DNA from: Streptomyces tibetensis
Lineage (GTDB): Bacteria; Actinomycetota; Actinomycetes; Streptomycetales; Streptomycetaceae
Assembly: GCF_007655005.1 (NCBI RefSeq)
Contig: NZ_SZVW01000002.1
Location: 62,001-126,000 of the forward strand
Direction of reading: 5' to 3'
DNA length: 64,000 nt
Positions within the stretch are counted from its first letter, which is position 1. Every line of letters starts with the position of its first letter. Under the pieces are notes generated by a model. The model was not told the origin of the DNA, searched no databases, and was given only the letters and a program-made list of their open reading frames with translations. Below are positions 24,889 through 33,911 of the stretch, piece by piece. A program made the translations under genes and the position numbers.

Positions 24889-25707
24889 ATGTTCACGCGC
24901 AGGGAGTACCGGGAGCCACGCCGATACCGGTCCGATCCGTCGGAGCCGTACTGGAAGCAGCGCGGCTGGCAGGTGTCGGCGGCGTTCCTCGGCGTCGTCG
25001 TCCTGCTGAGCGGGATCGTCGCCCTGACGGCGGGCCGGGGCACCGCGGACGACGGCGCGAGCACCCCGCCGTCGGAGGGGCCGCTGTCCGGCTCCCCGGC
25101 CATGAAGGACGGCCGGCCCGACGGGTGCCGCACCGACGACGGCCACGGCGACGTCATGCCCACGTCCCCGCCGGACGACGTCGACTGGCGCGCCCTCGGC
25201 GTCACGCGCGTGCCCGTCTCGGCGTCGGCCGGCCCGACCCTGACCCAGGGCCCCGTGTGGTGGTGCTTCGCGCACACGCCGGCCGGGGCCGTACTGGCCG
25301 CCCACATCATTCCCTCGCACATGAGCGGACCCGACTGGCGGACGATCGCGCAGGAGCAGGTGGTGGCCGGCCAGGGCCGGGATCTGTTCGTCTTCAAGCG
25401 GTCCACCGTCCGGGGCGACACCCCGGGCAGCACGCGGGACACCGGCTCCGCCTCCGGCCCCCGCCCGGACGCCGGGTCCGGCGGCTCGTCCGCCGCCTCC
25501 TACGCCGGATTCTCGGTGCCCGCGTACTCCGGCGAGGCGGCGACAGTCGAGCTGCTGCTCAAGACCGGCCAGGGCTACGCCACGACCTCCGTCGCCCTGC
25601 GCTGGAGCGGCGGCGACTGGAAGGTCCAGCCCTCCGACAACGGTGCCCTGCACACCCCGGTGAAGGCGGTTCAGGGGACCAACGGCCATCTTCTCTGGGG
25701 GGTTTGA
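24889..25707 (+). CDS. VirB8-like bitopic membrane protein
   Basis: A 272-residue protein. It has a basic cytoplasmic N-terminus (MFTRREYREPRRYRSD), one transmembrane helix (VSAAFLGVVVLLSGIVALTAG, about residues 31-51) and a long extracytoplasmic domain. That domain includes GPVWWCFAHTPAGAVLAAHI and a C-terminal beta-rich part (ATVELLLKTGQGYATTSVALRW). Topology and place in the operon match VirB8/TcpC-type scaffolds. I see no diagnostic motif, so the assignment rests on topology and synteny. The VirB6-like gene follows after one base. Confidence 0.68.
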   Translation: MFTRREYREPRRYRSDPSEPYWKQRGWQVSAAFLGVVVLLSGIVALTAGRGTADDGASTPPSEGPLSGSPAMKDGRPDGCRTDDGHGDVMPTSPPDDVDWRALGVTRVPVSASAGPTLTQGPVWWCFAHTPAGAVLAAHIIPSHMSGPDWRTIAQEQVVAGQGRDLFVFKRSTVRGDTPGSTRDTGSASGPRPDAGSGGSSAASYAGFSVPAYSGEAATVELLLKTGQGYATTSVALRWSGGDWKVQPSDNGALHTPVKAVQGTNGHLLWGV

Positions 25708-25708
25708 C

Positions 25709-26929
25709 GTGGCATGCCCGACCGGTAATCCCATCGTCGACATCGCGGTCGGATTCTTCAGTTTCCTCGGCGACCCCATCGGGACCATCGTCGAAGGCGT
25801 GGCCAACGCCGTACTCGCGGGCGCCGTCGCGGTGTTCGGGGCGCTGACCACCGGCATCCCGACCCTCTCGGGGACCACCACCGCCCAGGACATCAACAGC
25901 CAGACCCAGTGGATCGTGGTGTATCTGGCGGTCGGCTCACTGCTGTTCGCGTCCGCCCGGATGGCGATCGAGCGGCGCGGGGCGGCCGGCACGACCGCGC
26001 TGAAGGGCATCATGCGGGTCGTCCTGGTCTCGGGTGCCGCCACCACCGTGGTCACGGCCGCCGCCGCCCTCTCGGACGACTACTCCACCTACCTCTTCAA
26101 CGCGGGTGCGGAGAAGCAGCTGAGCGCCGTGGGCGCCTGCTCCGACGGCAACGGCATCGAGTCCTTCCTGCTGCTGGTCCTCGCCTTCCTGCTGCTGATC
26201 GCCGGGATCATCCACACGATCCTGCTCTACATCCGCCTCGGCGTCATGATCCTGCTGCTGGGCACCCTTCCGCTGGCCGCCGCCGCCTCGATGACGGACT
26301 GGGGCGGCGGCTGGTGGCGCAAGCACCTCGGCTGGATGATCGCCTGGCTGTTGTACAAACCGGCGGCCGGGCTGGTGCTGTACGCGGGTTCGGCCATGAT
26401 CAGCTCGGGTCAGGACGGCGGCAGCGACATCAACGAACGCATCGCCGGTATCGGCGTGATGCTGTTGTCCGCCGTCGCCCTGCCCGCTCTGCTGAAGCTC
26501 GTCGTGCCCGCCACCGCCGCGCTCGGCGGGGCGTCCGCGATGTCCGGGGCGATGTCCACGGTCGGCGGGTCCCTGGCGTCCGGAGCCCGTTCGCTCGGCA
26601 CCAGCGGCGGCAGCGGCGGGCAGAGCGGTCCGCGCGGCGCGTCGGGGGCGTCCGGTTCGGGCGGCTCGGGCGGTTGGAAAGGCTCCTCCGGAGCCTCCGG
26701 CGCGCCGGGCGCGCCAGGCTCCGGCGGCGCGGCACGCCCAGGCGGCGCGGGGGCGGGCGCGGGCGGCGGTGCCGGCGGGGCGGCCGCGGGCGCGGGCCGA
26801 GCCGCCGCGGCGGCGGGCGGTCCGGTCGGTGTCGCCGTCGGGGCGGCGGTGACGGCGGCGCAGATCGCCGGCCGTACCGCCTCCGGCTCGCTGGAGGGCG
26901 CCGACCCGGACAAGGGGCACAACACCTGA
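25709..26929 (+). CDS. VirB6/TrbL-like polytopic channel protein
   Basis: A 406-residue protein with about six transmembrane helices in residues 10-275 (QWIVVYLAVGSLLFASARMA, SFLLLVLAFLLLIAGIIHTI, IRLGVMILLLGTLPLAAAAS). A polar tail of about 130 residues, made almost only of Gly, Ala and Ser with collagen-like GAPGAPG runs, follows. The conserved WWRKHLGWMIAWLLYKPAAG motif is that of the actinobacterial TrbL/VirB6 group. It would form the inner-membrane channel. GGGGGG precedes the GTG. The tail is probably disordered and cytoplasmic. Confidence 0.82.
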   Translation: MACPTGNPIVDIAVGFFSFLGDPIGTIVEGVANAVLAGAVAVFGALTTGIPTLSGTTTAQDINSQTQWIVVYLAVGSLLFASARMAIERRGAAGTTALKGIMRVVLVSGAATTVVTAAAALSDDYSTYLFNAGAEKQLSAVGACSDGNGIESFLLLVLAFLLLIAGIIHTILLYIRLGVMILLLGTLPLAAAASMTDWGGGWWRKHLGWMIAWLLYKPAAGLVLYAGSAMISSGQDGGSDINERIAGIGVMLLSAVALPALLKLVVPATAALGGASAMSGAMSTVGGSLASGARSLGTSGGSGGQSGPRGASGASGSGGSGGWKGSSGASGAPGAPGSGGAARPGGAGAGAGGGAGGAAAGAGRAAAAAGGPVGVAVGAAVTAAQIAGRTASGSLEGADPDKGHNT

Positions 26930-26940
26930 CCCCTGCGGCC

Positions 26941-26972
26941 CGGACGGTCCGGCGTCCCTGCCGGACCGTCCG
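26941..26972 (+). terminator. Perfect 13-bp hairpin inside the secretion operon
   Basis: CGGACGGTCCGGC (26941-26953) and GCCGGACCGTCCG (26960-26972) pair fully across a 6-base loop, without a T run. It lies just after the VirB6-like gene, in the longest gap of the operon (26930-27100). It may attenuate or process the transcript between membrane components and ATPases. Confidence 0.6.
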
Positions 26973-27100
26973 TCCCGTCGCACCCCGAACGGCCGCCGGG
27001 CTCCCGACCCCCCGCGGAGCCCGGCACTCCCCCTCCCTCCTCCGCCCCGGCCCGCCGTCCCACCACTCCAGCGCACTTCACGAAGGGAAAACGGACCCTC

Positions 27101-28594
27101 ATGTCCACGGAAGCCGTCACCCATCCGACCTACGGGAACTGGCGCCGCCCCCGGCGCCCCGGGCTCGGCCCGCTCGGTCTCATCGGCACCTTCGGTGTCT
27201 TCGGCGGGCTCGTGCTCACGCTGCTCGCGTCACTGATCTCGGTGTACGCGGCCATGGTGGTGTTCACCCCCATCGCGGTGCTCCTGGTGCCGCTCGCCAT
27301 CCGCACCCAGGACGGCCGCAACGTCTACCAGCTGATGGCCCTGCGCATCGGCTGGCGGCGGCGCAAGGCCAAGGGGACACACCTGTACGTCTCCGGGCCG
27401 CTCTCCGCCCGCCCCGGCGGCCGGTTCCGTCCGCCGGGGCTGCTCAACAAGGTGACCGTGACCGAGGGCCGGGACGCCTACGACCGGCCCTTCGGCGTGC
27501 TGCACCATCCCCACCGCAACCTCTACACGATCGTGCTCGGCTGCGACCCCGACGGCGGTGCGCTCGTCGACCCCGACCAGGTGGACGTCTGGGTCGCGCT
27601 GTGGGGCGAGTGGCTGGCCCGGCTGGCCCACGAGCCCGGCCTGCGCGGCGCGTCCGTGATCGTGGAGACGGCCCCCGACCCCGGCACCCGGCTCGCCCAC
27701 GAGGTACTGCCCCGCATCCGGGCGAACGCGCCGGCGGCGGCCCGGGCCGTGATGGAGGAGGTCGTCGAGCGGTATCCCACCGCGTCCTCCGAGATGCACA
27801 CGTACATCAGCCTCACCTACGGCGTGCCCGCCAGCCAGCGGCGGAAGAAGGAGGACGTGATCACCGACCTCGCCATCCGCATCCCCGGCCTGCTCAGCGG
27901 CCTGGTGGCGGCGGGCGGCGGAGCGGCCTGCCCGCTGTCGGCGGAACGGATCGCGGAGGTCGTCCGGGTGGCCTACGACCCGGCGGTCGCCGCCGACGTC
28001 CTCGATGCCCGGGCCCGGCACGGCGGTACGGGCCTGGAGTGGGAGGACGCGGGGCCCGCAGCCGCCGTCGAGACCGTGGGCAGCTACCAGCACGACTCCG
28101 GGGTCTCCCGGACCTGGCTGATGACGCTGGCGCCGCGCGGCACGGTCCGGTCCTCGGTGCTCCGGGGCATGCTGGAGGCGGCGCCCGGCACCCGGCGCAA
28201 GCGGGTCGCCCTCGTGTACCGGCCGATCGACCCGGCCACCTCGGCCCGGATCGTCGAGGCGGACCGGCGCAGCGCCCAGTTCATGGCGACGTCCGGCCGC
28301 GGCATGGTGCAGGCCCGCGCGGCCTCGGAGATGCGGGCGGCGGAACAGACCGCGGCCGAGGAGGCGTCGGGCGCGGGGCTCGTGGAGTTCTCGCTCATGC
28401 TGACCGTCACCGTCGACACCATGGAGCAGCTCGCCGACGCGAGTGTCACCGTGCGCAACATGTCGGCCGCCTCCCGGGTGCTGATGCGACCCGCGGACCG
28501 GATGCAGGCGGCGGCGTTCAGCTGCACGCTGCCCGCCGGGATCCTGCCGTGGGAGCAGACCCTGATCCCCCACGAACTGCAGGAGGCACTGTGA
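27101..28594 (+). CDS. SCO6880-family protein (PrgI-like plus VirB4 N-terminal part)
   Basis: A 497-residue protein. Two close transmembrane helices at residues 25-65 (LIGTFGVFGGLVLTLLASLI, AAMVVFTPIAVLLVPLAI) form a PrgI/VirB3-like unit. A long cytoplasmic domain resembles the N-terminal, ATPase-less part of VirB4 (VTVTEGRDAYDRPFGVLHHP, MEEVVERYPTASSEMHTYIS). No Walker motif is present; the ATPase is in the next gene, which begins inside this stop (GTGA). It likely couples the channel to the ATPase. AAGGGAAAA lies in front of the ATG. Confidence 0.85.
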   Translation: MSTEAVTHPTYGNWRRPRRPGLGPLGLIGTFGVFGGLVLTLLASLISVYAAMVVFTPIAVLLVPLAIRTQDGRNVYQLMALRIGWRRRKAKGTHLYVSGPLSARPGGRFRPPGLLNKVTVTEGRDAYDRPFGVLHHPHRNLYTIVLGCDPDGGALVDPDQVDVWVALWGEWLARLAHEPGLRGASVIVETAPDPGTRLAHEVLPRIRANAPAAARAVMEEVVERYPTASSEMHTYISLTYGVPASQRRKKEDVITDLAIRIPGLLSGLVAAGGGAACPLSAERIAEVVRVAYDPAVAADVLDARARHGGTGLEWEDAGPAAAVETVGSYQHDSGVSRTWLMTLAPRGTVRSSVLRGMLEAAPGTRRKRVALVYRPIDPATSARIVEADRRSAQFMATSGRGMVQARAASEMRAAEQTAAEEASGAGLVEFSLMLTVTVDTMEQLADASVTVRNMSAASRVLMRPADRMQAAAFSCTLPAGILPWEQTLIPHELQEAL

Positions 28595-30399
28595 GCCGCC
28601 GCGAGGAGAAGCGGGCCGAACGGGCCGACCGGCTGGCCGAGTTGCGGGCGCGCGAGGAACTGGGCGCGCTGCGCGCCGGAGCGGGGGCCGCACGGACGGT
28701 CGCGCCCGAGCCGGGCAAGGCGTCCGGCGAGGACGGCGGCCGGCGCAGCGGGGGCCGCACGGGCCGGGGGGACCGGAAGAACCGGAAGGACCAGAAGGGG
28801 GGCGGTGGTTCCCGGACGCGCGAGCTCTTCGTGCCGCCGCGTGGCTGGTACGGGCCCGGGGGCGGGCGGGTCGGCTATCTGGACCCACCGACCATGTGGC
28901 GGGCCACCACCGTGCAGGCGTGCGGCATGTGGCCGTTCGCCGCGGGGTCCGGCTCGCCCATGACGGGTGTACCGCTGGGACAGCACCTGTTCACCGGGGC
29001 CACGGTCTGCGGCGATCCGCTGAACTGGTTCACCCGGGCCCGCTACATCTCCAACCCTTCGCTGTTCATGCTCGGCATGCCGGGCCTGGGCAAGTCCACG
29101 CTCGTCAACCGCATGCTGATCGGTCTCTCCGCGACCGGCGTCGTCCCGCTGGTCCTCGGTGACCTCAAGCCCGACTACGCCGACACGGTCCGTGCCCTGG
29201 GCGGCCAGGTGATCTCCATCGGCCGCGGCCGGGGTGGCATCAACGTCCTCGATCCGGGCGCCATGGGCGCGGCGGCGGCCCGGATCGGCGGCGAGGCGGG
29301 CGAGGTGCTGAAGGCCGAGACGCACGGCCGGGTGCTGAACATGGTGGCCGCGCTGATCACCATCGTGCGTGGCCGGCCGATGGACGACCACGAGCAGTCC
29401 GTGCTCTCCGCCGTTCTGCACCACCTGCGCGAACGTACCCCGCAGGGCCGCACGGTGCTGCTGCCGGACGTGCTCAGGGTGCTCACCGAGGGCCCCGACC
29501 GGGTGCGCGCGGTCACTCTCGACCGGGGGGACGACGCCCGCTACCGGGACGCCGTAGACCCGCTGCACCGCTCCCTGCTGGGCATCCTCGACGGTCCGCT
29601 GGGCGACACGTTCGCCTCCGAGACCTCCACGCGCATCGACCCGGCCGCCCCGGCCGTGTGCATCGACATCTCCGGCATCGGTGAGGCCGACACCCAGCTG
29701 ACCGCCGCCGCGATGCTCGCCGCCTGGTCGGACGGGCTGGGCACGGTGGCCGCCTCGCACGCTCTCGCGGACGCCGGTCTCGAGCCGCGGCGCTGGTTCT
29801 TCACGGTGCTCGACGAGTTGTGGCGCCCGCTGCGCGCCGCCTCCGGCATCGTCGACCGCATCGACGCGCTGACGCGACTGAACCGCTCCCTCGGCCTGGG
29901 GGACGCCAAGATCACCCACACGCTCAAGGACGCAGAGGCCCTCGGCACCGACGCCGACCGGGCCAAGGCCCGCGGGTTCGTGGAGCGGGCGGGGATGGTG
30001 GTGTGCGCGGGGCTGCCGAAGGCGGAGATGGAGGACCTCGGCAAGGTGGTGGGGTTGTCCCGGCGCGAGATCGAGCTCGTGTCGTCGTGGTCCTCCCCGC
30101 CTGGCTGGGGGGTCTCCGGGGAGCACGAGGAGCCGCCCGGCCGGGGCCGTTTCCTCATCAAGGTCGGCGGGCGCCCCGGCATCCCGATCAAGGTCGCGAT
30201 CACCGACGCCGAACGCAGGCTGCACGACACCAACACCCGGTGGACGCCGCACGAGAAGGCCGTCGAGCGGGCCGTCGACCAGGAACTCGCCCACACCGCC
30301 GCGCAGGTGGCCCGGGCCGCCCAGGAAGGGGCGTACGCGCTGCCCGGCTCGCCCGAGGGCCCGGCGCCCGGGAGCGACGCGGGGAGGTGGACCGCGTGA
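28591..30399 (+). CDS. VirB4-like ATPase
   Basis: A 602-residue cytoplasmic ATPase. After a charged, low-complexity N-terminus (residues 1-80) come LFTGATVCGDPLNWFTRARY and the Walker A motif GMPGLGKST (residues 162-170). Walker B is FFTVLDELWRPLRA, and GLGDAKITHTLKDAEAL is a conserved arginine-finger-type region. VirB4 proteins power assembly and substrate transfer in type IV secretion. The family's N-terminal half sits in the preceding gene, so VirB4 is effectively split. The stop overlaps the coupling-protein gene (GTGA). Confidence 0.87.
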   Translation: MSRREEKRAERADRLAELRAREELGALRAGAGAARTVAPEPGKASGEDGGRRSGGRTGRGDRKNRKDQKGGGGSRTRELFVPPRGWYGPGGGRVGYLDPPTMWRATTVQACGMWPFAAGSGSPMTGVPLGQHLFTGATVCGDPLNWFTRARYISNPSLFMLGMPGLGKSTLVNRMLIGLSATGVVPLVLGDLKPDYADTVRALGGQVISIGRGRGGINVLDPGAMGAAAARIGGEAGEVLKAETHGRVLNMVAALITIVRGRPMDDHEQSVLSAVLHHLRERTPQGRTVLLPDVLRVLTEGPDRVRAVTLDRGDDARYRDAVDPLHRSLLGILDGPLGDTFASETSTRIDPAAPAVCIDISGIGEADTQLTAAAMLAAWSDGLGTVAASHALADAGLEPRRWFFTVLDELWRPLRAASGIVDRIDALTRLNRSLGLGDAKITHTLKDAEALGTDADRAKARGFVERAGMVVCAGLPKAEMEDLGKVVGLSRREIELVSSWSSPPGWGVSGEHEEPPGRGRFLIKVGGRPGIPIKVAITDAERRLHDTNTRWTPHEKAVERAVDQELAHTAAQVARAAQEGAYALPGSPEGPAPGSDAGRWTA

Positions 30400-32204
30400 G
30401 GGCTCCGGGCACCGGCGGCGCCCACGAGCAGCTGCCGTGGGCGATCGTGGCGCTCGCCGGGACCGGTGTGGTCATGTTCACCGTCGTCTGGTCCGGCGGG
30501 ACCCTCGGGTCGGGGCTGACCGGCAACGGCTGGCACGGCCCACCGTTCGCCCTGTCCACCGTGACGCGACTGGTCACCGGCGGGCCCCGCGGCCTGTGGC
30601 CCGGGACACCGGCCGCGGCACTCTACGGCGGCATGCTCGGTCTGCTGGCGCTCGTCGCCCTGCCCGTGGCCCTGCTGATGCGTCACCTGCTGGGCCGGGC
30701 CGGCCGCACCAAGGGCCTGGCCGGGCGGCGCGAACTCGCCGCGATGTGCCCCAAGGGCATCGAGGACCGGGCCCGCGAACTGCGCCCCACCCTGGAGGGC
30801 CGTGACCGGCTCCACCCGGACGAGACCGGCAACCTCCTGGGCGACCTCATGCCGAACGGGCCGGAGTTGCGCAGCAGTCACGAGGACGTGGAGCTCGACC
30901 TGATGGCGCCGCGGGCCGGCAAGTCCACCGGCATCGCGGTCCCCCGGGTGCTGCGTGCCCAGGGCGCGGTCCTGCTCACGTCCAACAAGTCGGACGTGTA
31001 CGCCGTCACCCGCGCCGAACGCGAGAAGGCGGGCACGGTCTGGACGTTCGACCCGCAGGGCATCGCCCACACCCCGCGCGCCCTGTGGTGGGACCTGCTC
31101 GGCGAGTGCCACACCATCGAGGGTTCCCGCCGCATGGCCGGTCACTTCGTGGCGTCCGTCAACGACGACACGGCGAAGAAGGACTTCTGGATCTCGGCCG
31201 CCCAGAACACCCTCACGGCTCTCTTCCTGGCGGCGGCCCGCAGCGGGACCCCCCTGCCCGAACTGCTCGGCTGGCTCGCCGACCCCGCCGACCGCACCCC
31301 GGTCGACCTGCTGCGCGACGCCGGGCTCGTGGCGATGGCCGAGCAGTTGCAGGGCACCGTCCGCGGTGCGGTCGAGACCCGGGACGGCATCTACGAGACC
31401 GCCCGCCAGACCGTGTCCTGCCTGCTCGACCCGGAGATCCTCGCCTGGGTCTCGCCCGACCCGCGGCTCCCGGAGTTCCGCCCCGACCGCCATGTCCTCG
31501 GCCGGGACACGCTCTACCTGCTCTCCAAGGACGGCGGCGGTTCCGCGGCCGGCGTCATCGCCGGGCTCGCCGACGCGACGATGCGGGCCGGTGTGGTCGC
31601 CGCCGAGCGCATGGGCGGCAGGCTGGATCCGCCGCTGACCGCGGTCCTCGACGAGGCCGCAAACGTCTGCCGCATCTCCGACCTGCCGGACCTGTACTCG
31701 CACTTCGGCTCCCGGGGCATCAACGTCGTCACGCTGCTGCAGAGTTACCGCCAGGGCGCCCGGGTCTGGGGCGAGGTGGGCATGGACGCGCTGTGGAGCG
31801 CGGCGACGGTCAAACTCCTCGGCGCCGGTCTGGACGACGCCGACTTCGTGCAGAAGATCTCCACGCTCGTGGGCCAGCACGACGTCCGCACTCCCACCGT
31901 CTCGCGCGGCAAGGAGGGCACGTCCCGGTCGTACTCCTACCGCCAGGAGGCCGTGCTGCCGCCGGACCGCATCCGTGCCCTGCCCAAGGGCACGGCCCTG
32001 CTGCTCGCCACCGGCGTCAAGCCCGCTCTGATCCGGCTGCGCCCCTGGTACAAGGAGCCCGGCGCGGCGGCGATCTCGGCGGCGGCGAAGGCGGAGACGG
32101 CGGCCATCACGGAGCGGGCCGCACGCCGTCTTTTCCCGGGTCCGCGCTCCGTCGCGGGCCTGCCCGGTCCGCAGGGGGTGCCGCTGTCCAAGCGGGCTTC
32201 GTGA
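30396..32204 (+). CDS. VirD4/TraG-type coupling protein ATPase
   Basis: A 602-residue protein. Two N-terminal transmembrane helices (WAIVALAGTGVVMFTVVW and AALYGGMLGLLALVALPVAL) are followed by the coupling-protein core: Walker A in APRAGKST (residues 171-178), LLTSNKSDVY, Walker B in TAVLDEAANVCRI, and the conserved VTLLQSYRQGARVWG. Coupling proteins recruit DNA-protein or protein substrates to the channel. No relaxase gene lies in the window, so the substrate may be protein. The 3' end overlaps the convergent DUF418 gene by 98 bases. Confidence 0.88.
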   Translation: MRAPGTGGAHEQLPWAIVALAGTGVVMFTVVWSGGTLGSGLTGNGWHGPPFALSTVTRLVTGGPRGLWPGTPAAALYGGMLGLLALVALPVALLMRHLLGRAGRTKGLAGRRELAAMCPKGIEDRARELRPTLEGRDRLHPDETGNLLGDLMPNGPELRSSHEDVELDLMAPRAGKSTGIAVPRVLRAQGAVLLTSNKSDVYAVTRAEREKAGTVWTFDPQGIAHTPRALWWDLLGECHTIEGSRRMAGHFVASVNDDTAKKDFWISAAQNTLTALFLAAARSGTPLPELLGWLADPADRTPVDLLRDAGLVAMAEQLQGTVRGAVETRDGIYETARQTVSCLLDPEILAWVSPDPRLPEFRPDRHVLGRDTLYLLSKDGGGSAAGVIAGLADATMRAGVVAAERMGGRLDPPLTAVLDEAANVCRISDLPDLYSHFGSRGINVVTLLQSYRQGARVWGEVGMDALWSAATVKLLGAGLDDADFVQKISTLVGQHDVRTPTVSRGKEGTSRSYSYRQEAVLPPDRIRALPKGTALLLATGVKPALIRLRPWYKEPGAAAISAAAKAETAAITERAARRLFPGPRSVAGLPGPQGVPLSKRAS

Positions 32205-33387
32205 CCGTCCGCGGCAAGCCTGCGGGGCACCGGCCCAGCGTCACGGCGCGCAGCGCCCGCTCGGCCGGCCCGTACCGCGTGCGCGCCGACAGCCGTGCGC
32301 CGAGCGCGAGCTGGGCGGCGTAGAGCAGGACGCACCCGGCCAGCACGGCGACCGTACCGGCCCGGTCGTACAGCCTCAGCCCGTACCCGGAGAAGACCCA
32401 GGCGAGGACGAGAGACTGGGTGAGGTAGTGGCTGAGCGCCATGCGCCCGGCGGCGGCGAGCACACCGGCCGCCGCCGGGACGCGGGCCGTGGTGCGGCGC
32501 GTGAGCAGCAGAAGCAGACCGCAGGCGTACGACGTGGTGAGCGCCGGGGCGGTCAGGACGGTGGCCGCCTGCCCGACGAAGAACCAGCGGCCGTCCAGCG
32601 GCCCGCTCGCGCAGCAGGCGGCGATCACGCCCCCGCCGAGGCCGAGCGGCAGCCACCGCAGGGCCGTCCGGCGCAGCCACGCACGGTCCCGGCCGCGCCG
32701 CTCGGCCAGTCGGCACTTCGCGGCCGCCAGCCCGCCCAGGAAAGCGGCCAGCATGGCGGGCGCGTACAGCAGGTCGGTGCCGAGCGCGGCCGGCAGGTCC
32801 CGCAGGTGGGTGCCGAGCACGGAGGCGGCGTCGCCCCGGTAGGCGGCGGCGCGCTCGGCGGCATGGGGCGCGTACGCGGTGCCGGTGATTGGCTCGGTGA
32901 GGGCGACGGTCAGCAGCCCGTACCCGAGCAGCAGCGCCGCCAGGAGCAGCAGCAGGGCGGCCGCCACCCGCAGCAGTGCCCGGACGCCGAGCCCGCTCAG
33001 CCCGTACAGCACCAGCGCGAGGACGGCGTACGTCATCAGGACGTCCCCGGGGTACAGCAGGACCGCGTGTGCCGCGCCCAGCACGAACAGGCCCGCCGTG
33101 CGCCGCAGATGGCGCGGGGCGAAGGCGGCACCGGCCCGGCGCGCCGACCGGGCCTGGAGGACGAAGCTGTAGCCGAAGAGGAAGGAGAACAGGACGTAGA
33201 ACTTGGCGGTGACCAGCGCGGTCACCGCCCACGCGGCGACACGGTCCGCCCCCGACGCCCCGGGCCCGCCGCCGAAGACCGTGGACGGGCCCGCCATCAG
33301 CAGGGCGTTGACCACCAGGATGCCGAACAGGGCGAACCCGCGCAGCACATCGAGCTCGCCGATCCGCCGGGCGCGGGGCCGGCTCAC
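32107..33387 (-). CDS. DUF418 family membrane protein
   Basis: A 426-residue polytopic protein. It begins RRIGELDVLRGFALFGILVVN and has about ten helices and the DUF418 C-terminal block (MALSHYLTQSLVLAWVFSGYG, RYGPAERALRAVTLG). DUF418 proteins resemble acyltransferase-3 membrane enzymes, but no activity is established. The usual end of the family is passed by about 40 residues, and this extension lies antisense to the coupling-protein gene. The GTG start overlaps the preceding DUF3592 stop (GTGA). Confidence 0.85.
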   Translation of the reverse strand: MSRPRARRIGELDVLRGFALFGILVVNALLMAGPSTVFGGGPGASGADRVAAWAVTALVTAKFYVLFSFLFGYSFVLQARSARRAGAAFAPRHLRRTAGLFVLGAAHAVLLYPGDVLMTYAVLALVLYGLSGLGVRALLRVAAALLLLLAALLLGYGLLTVALTEPITGTAYAPHAAERAAAYRGDAASVLGTHLRDLPAALGTDLLYAPAMLAAFLGGLAAAKCRLAERRGRDRAWLRRTALRWLPLGLGGGVIAACCASGPLDGRWFFVGQAATVLTAPALTTSYACGLLLLLTRRTTARVPAAAGVLAAAGRMALSHYLTQSLVLAWVFSGYGLRLYDRAGTVAVLAGCVLLYAAQLALGARLSARTRYGPAERALRAVTLGRCPAGLPRTVTKPAWTAAPPADRAGPRRSADPGKDGVRPAP

Positions 33388-33776
33388 CTCGCCGTCACGA
33401 CCCCGGTGCCGAACGCCACGGTGGCGGACAGGAACCACCCGAACGACGGCGCCAGGAGATGCCGGGACGTCCACAGTCGGGCTTGGGTGGGGCGCTCGCG
33501 CGCGTGGACGACCGGCACGCGGGCGCCGACCGGTGGCACTCCCCAGAACGGCCCGAGCGGTCCGGGGTCCAGGACGAGGTCCCTTCCCAGGTGGTCGGAG
33601 AACACGACCAGCCCGCCGCGCCGCGGGTCGGTCGCCGCGCGGGCCGTCACCCGCCCCATCACCCGCCGACCGCGCGCCCACAGGGCGGCGGCCGTCGCCA
33701 GCGCCCGGACCGCGGCCAGCAGACTTCCGAGGCCGAGCCCCGTACACAGCGCGAGCAGCACCACCTGTGCGTTCAC
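33384..33776 (-). CDS. DUF3592-like membrane protein
   Basis: A 130-residue protein. It has an N-terminal helix (VVLLALCTGLGLGSLLAAV), a soluble beta-rich middle (ARGRRVMGRVTARAATD, then VVFSDHLGRDL and VGARVPVVHARERPTQARLW), and a C-terminal helix (LAPSFGWFLSATVAFGTGVV). The RGxxVxGxV and PVVY/H-x-P pattern is that of DUF3592. AAGGGG lies before the GTG. It is the first gene of a two-gene operon with DUF418 and has its own copy of the locus promoter 30 bases upstream. Confidence 0.75.
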   Translation of the reverse strand: MNAQVVLLALCTGLGLGSLLAAVRALATAAALWARGRRVMGRVTARAATDPRRGGLVVFSDHLGRDLVLDPGPLGPFWGVPPVGARVPVVHARERPTQARLWTSRHLLAPSFGWFLSATVAFGTGVVTAR

Positions 33777-33805
33777 ATCATCCCCTTCGCCGGACGCCCC
33801 GGGGG

Positions 33806-33836
33806 CACAACGGGCCGCGGGGGCGCCCCGGTTCAC
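33806..33836 (-). promoter_or_regulatory. ECF-like promoter P2 (TGAACC-N17-CGTTGTG)
   Basis: On the minus strand GTGAACC (33836-33830), 17 bases, CGTTGTG (33812-33806). It is back to back with P3, seven bases away, and drives the DUF3592-DUF418 pair. The -10 ends 29 bases before the GTG start. Confidence 0.78.
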
Positions 33837-33843
33837 ACCGTCC

Positions 33844-33874
33844 TTGAACCTCCGCGGGGCACGGGTCCGTTGTG
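33844..33874 (+). promoter_or_regulatory. ECF-like promoter P3 (TGAACC-N17-CGTTGTG)
   Basis: TTGAACC (33844-33850), 17 bases, CGTTGTG (33868-33874). The following CGGGTGCC and the later CACGAAGGAG are shared with promoter P5. It drives the NlpC/P60 gene at 33912. Confidence 0.78.
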
Positions 33875-33911
33875 CGGGTGCCCAGATGACCACGAAGGAG
33901 CCACGAACCGC

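Noticed and set aside
25909..28590. Upstream extension of the VirB4-like ATPase frame to nearly 1500 codons.
   Set aside because: The extension is Arg/Pro/Gly shadow sequence over two other real genes; the GTG at 28591 gives the standard overlap and length.
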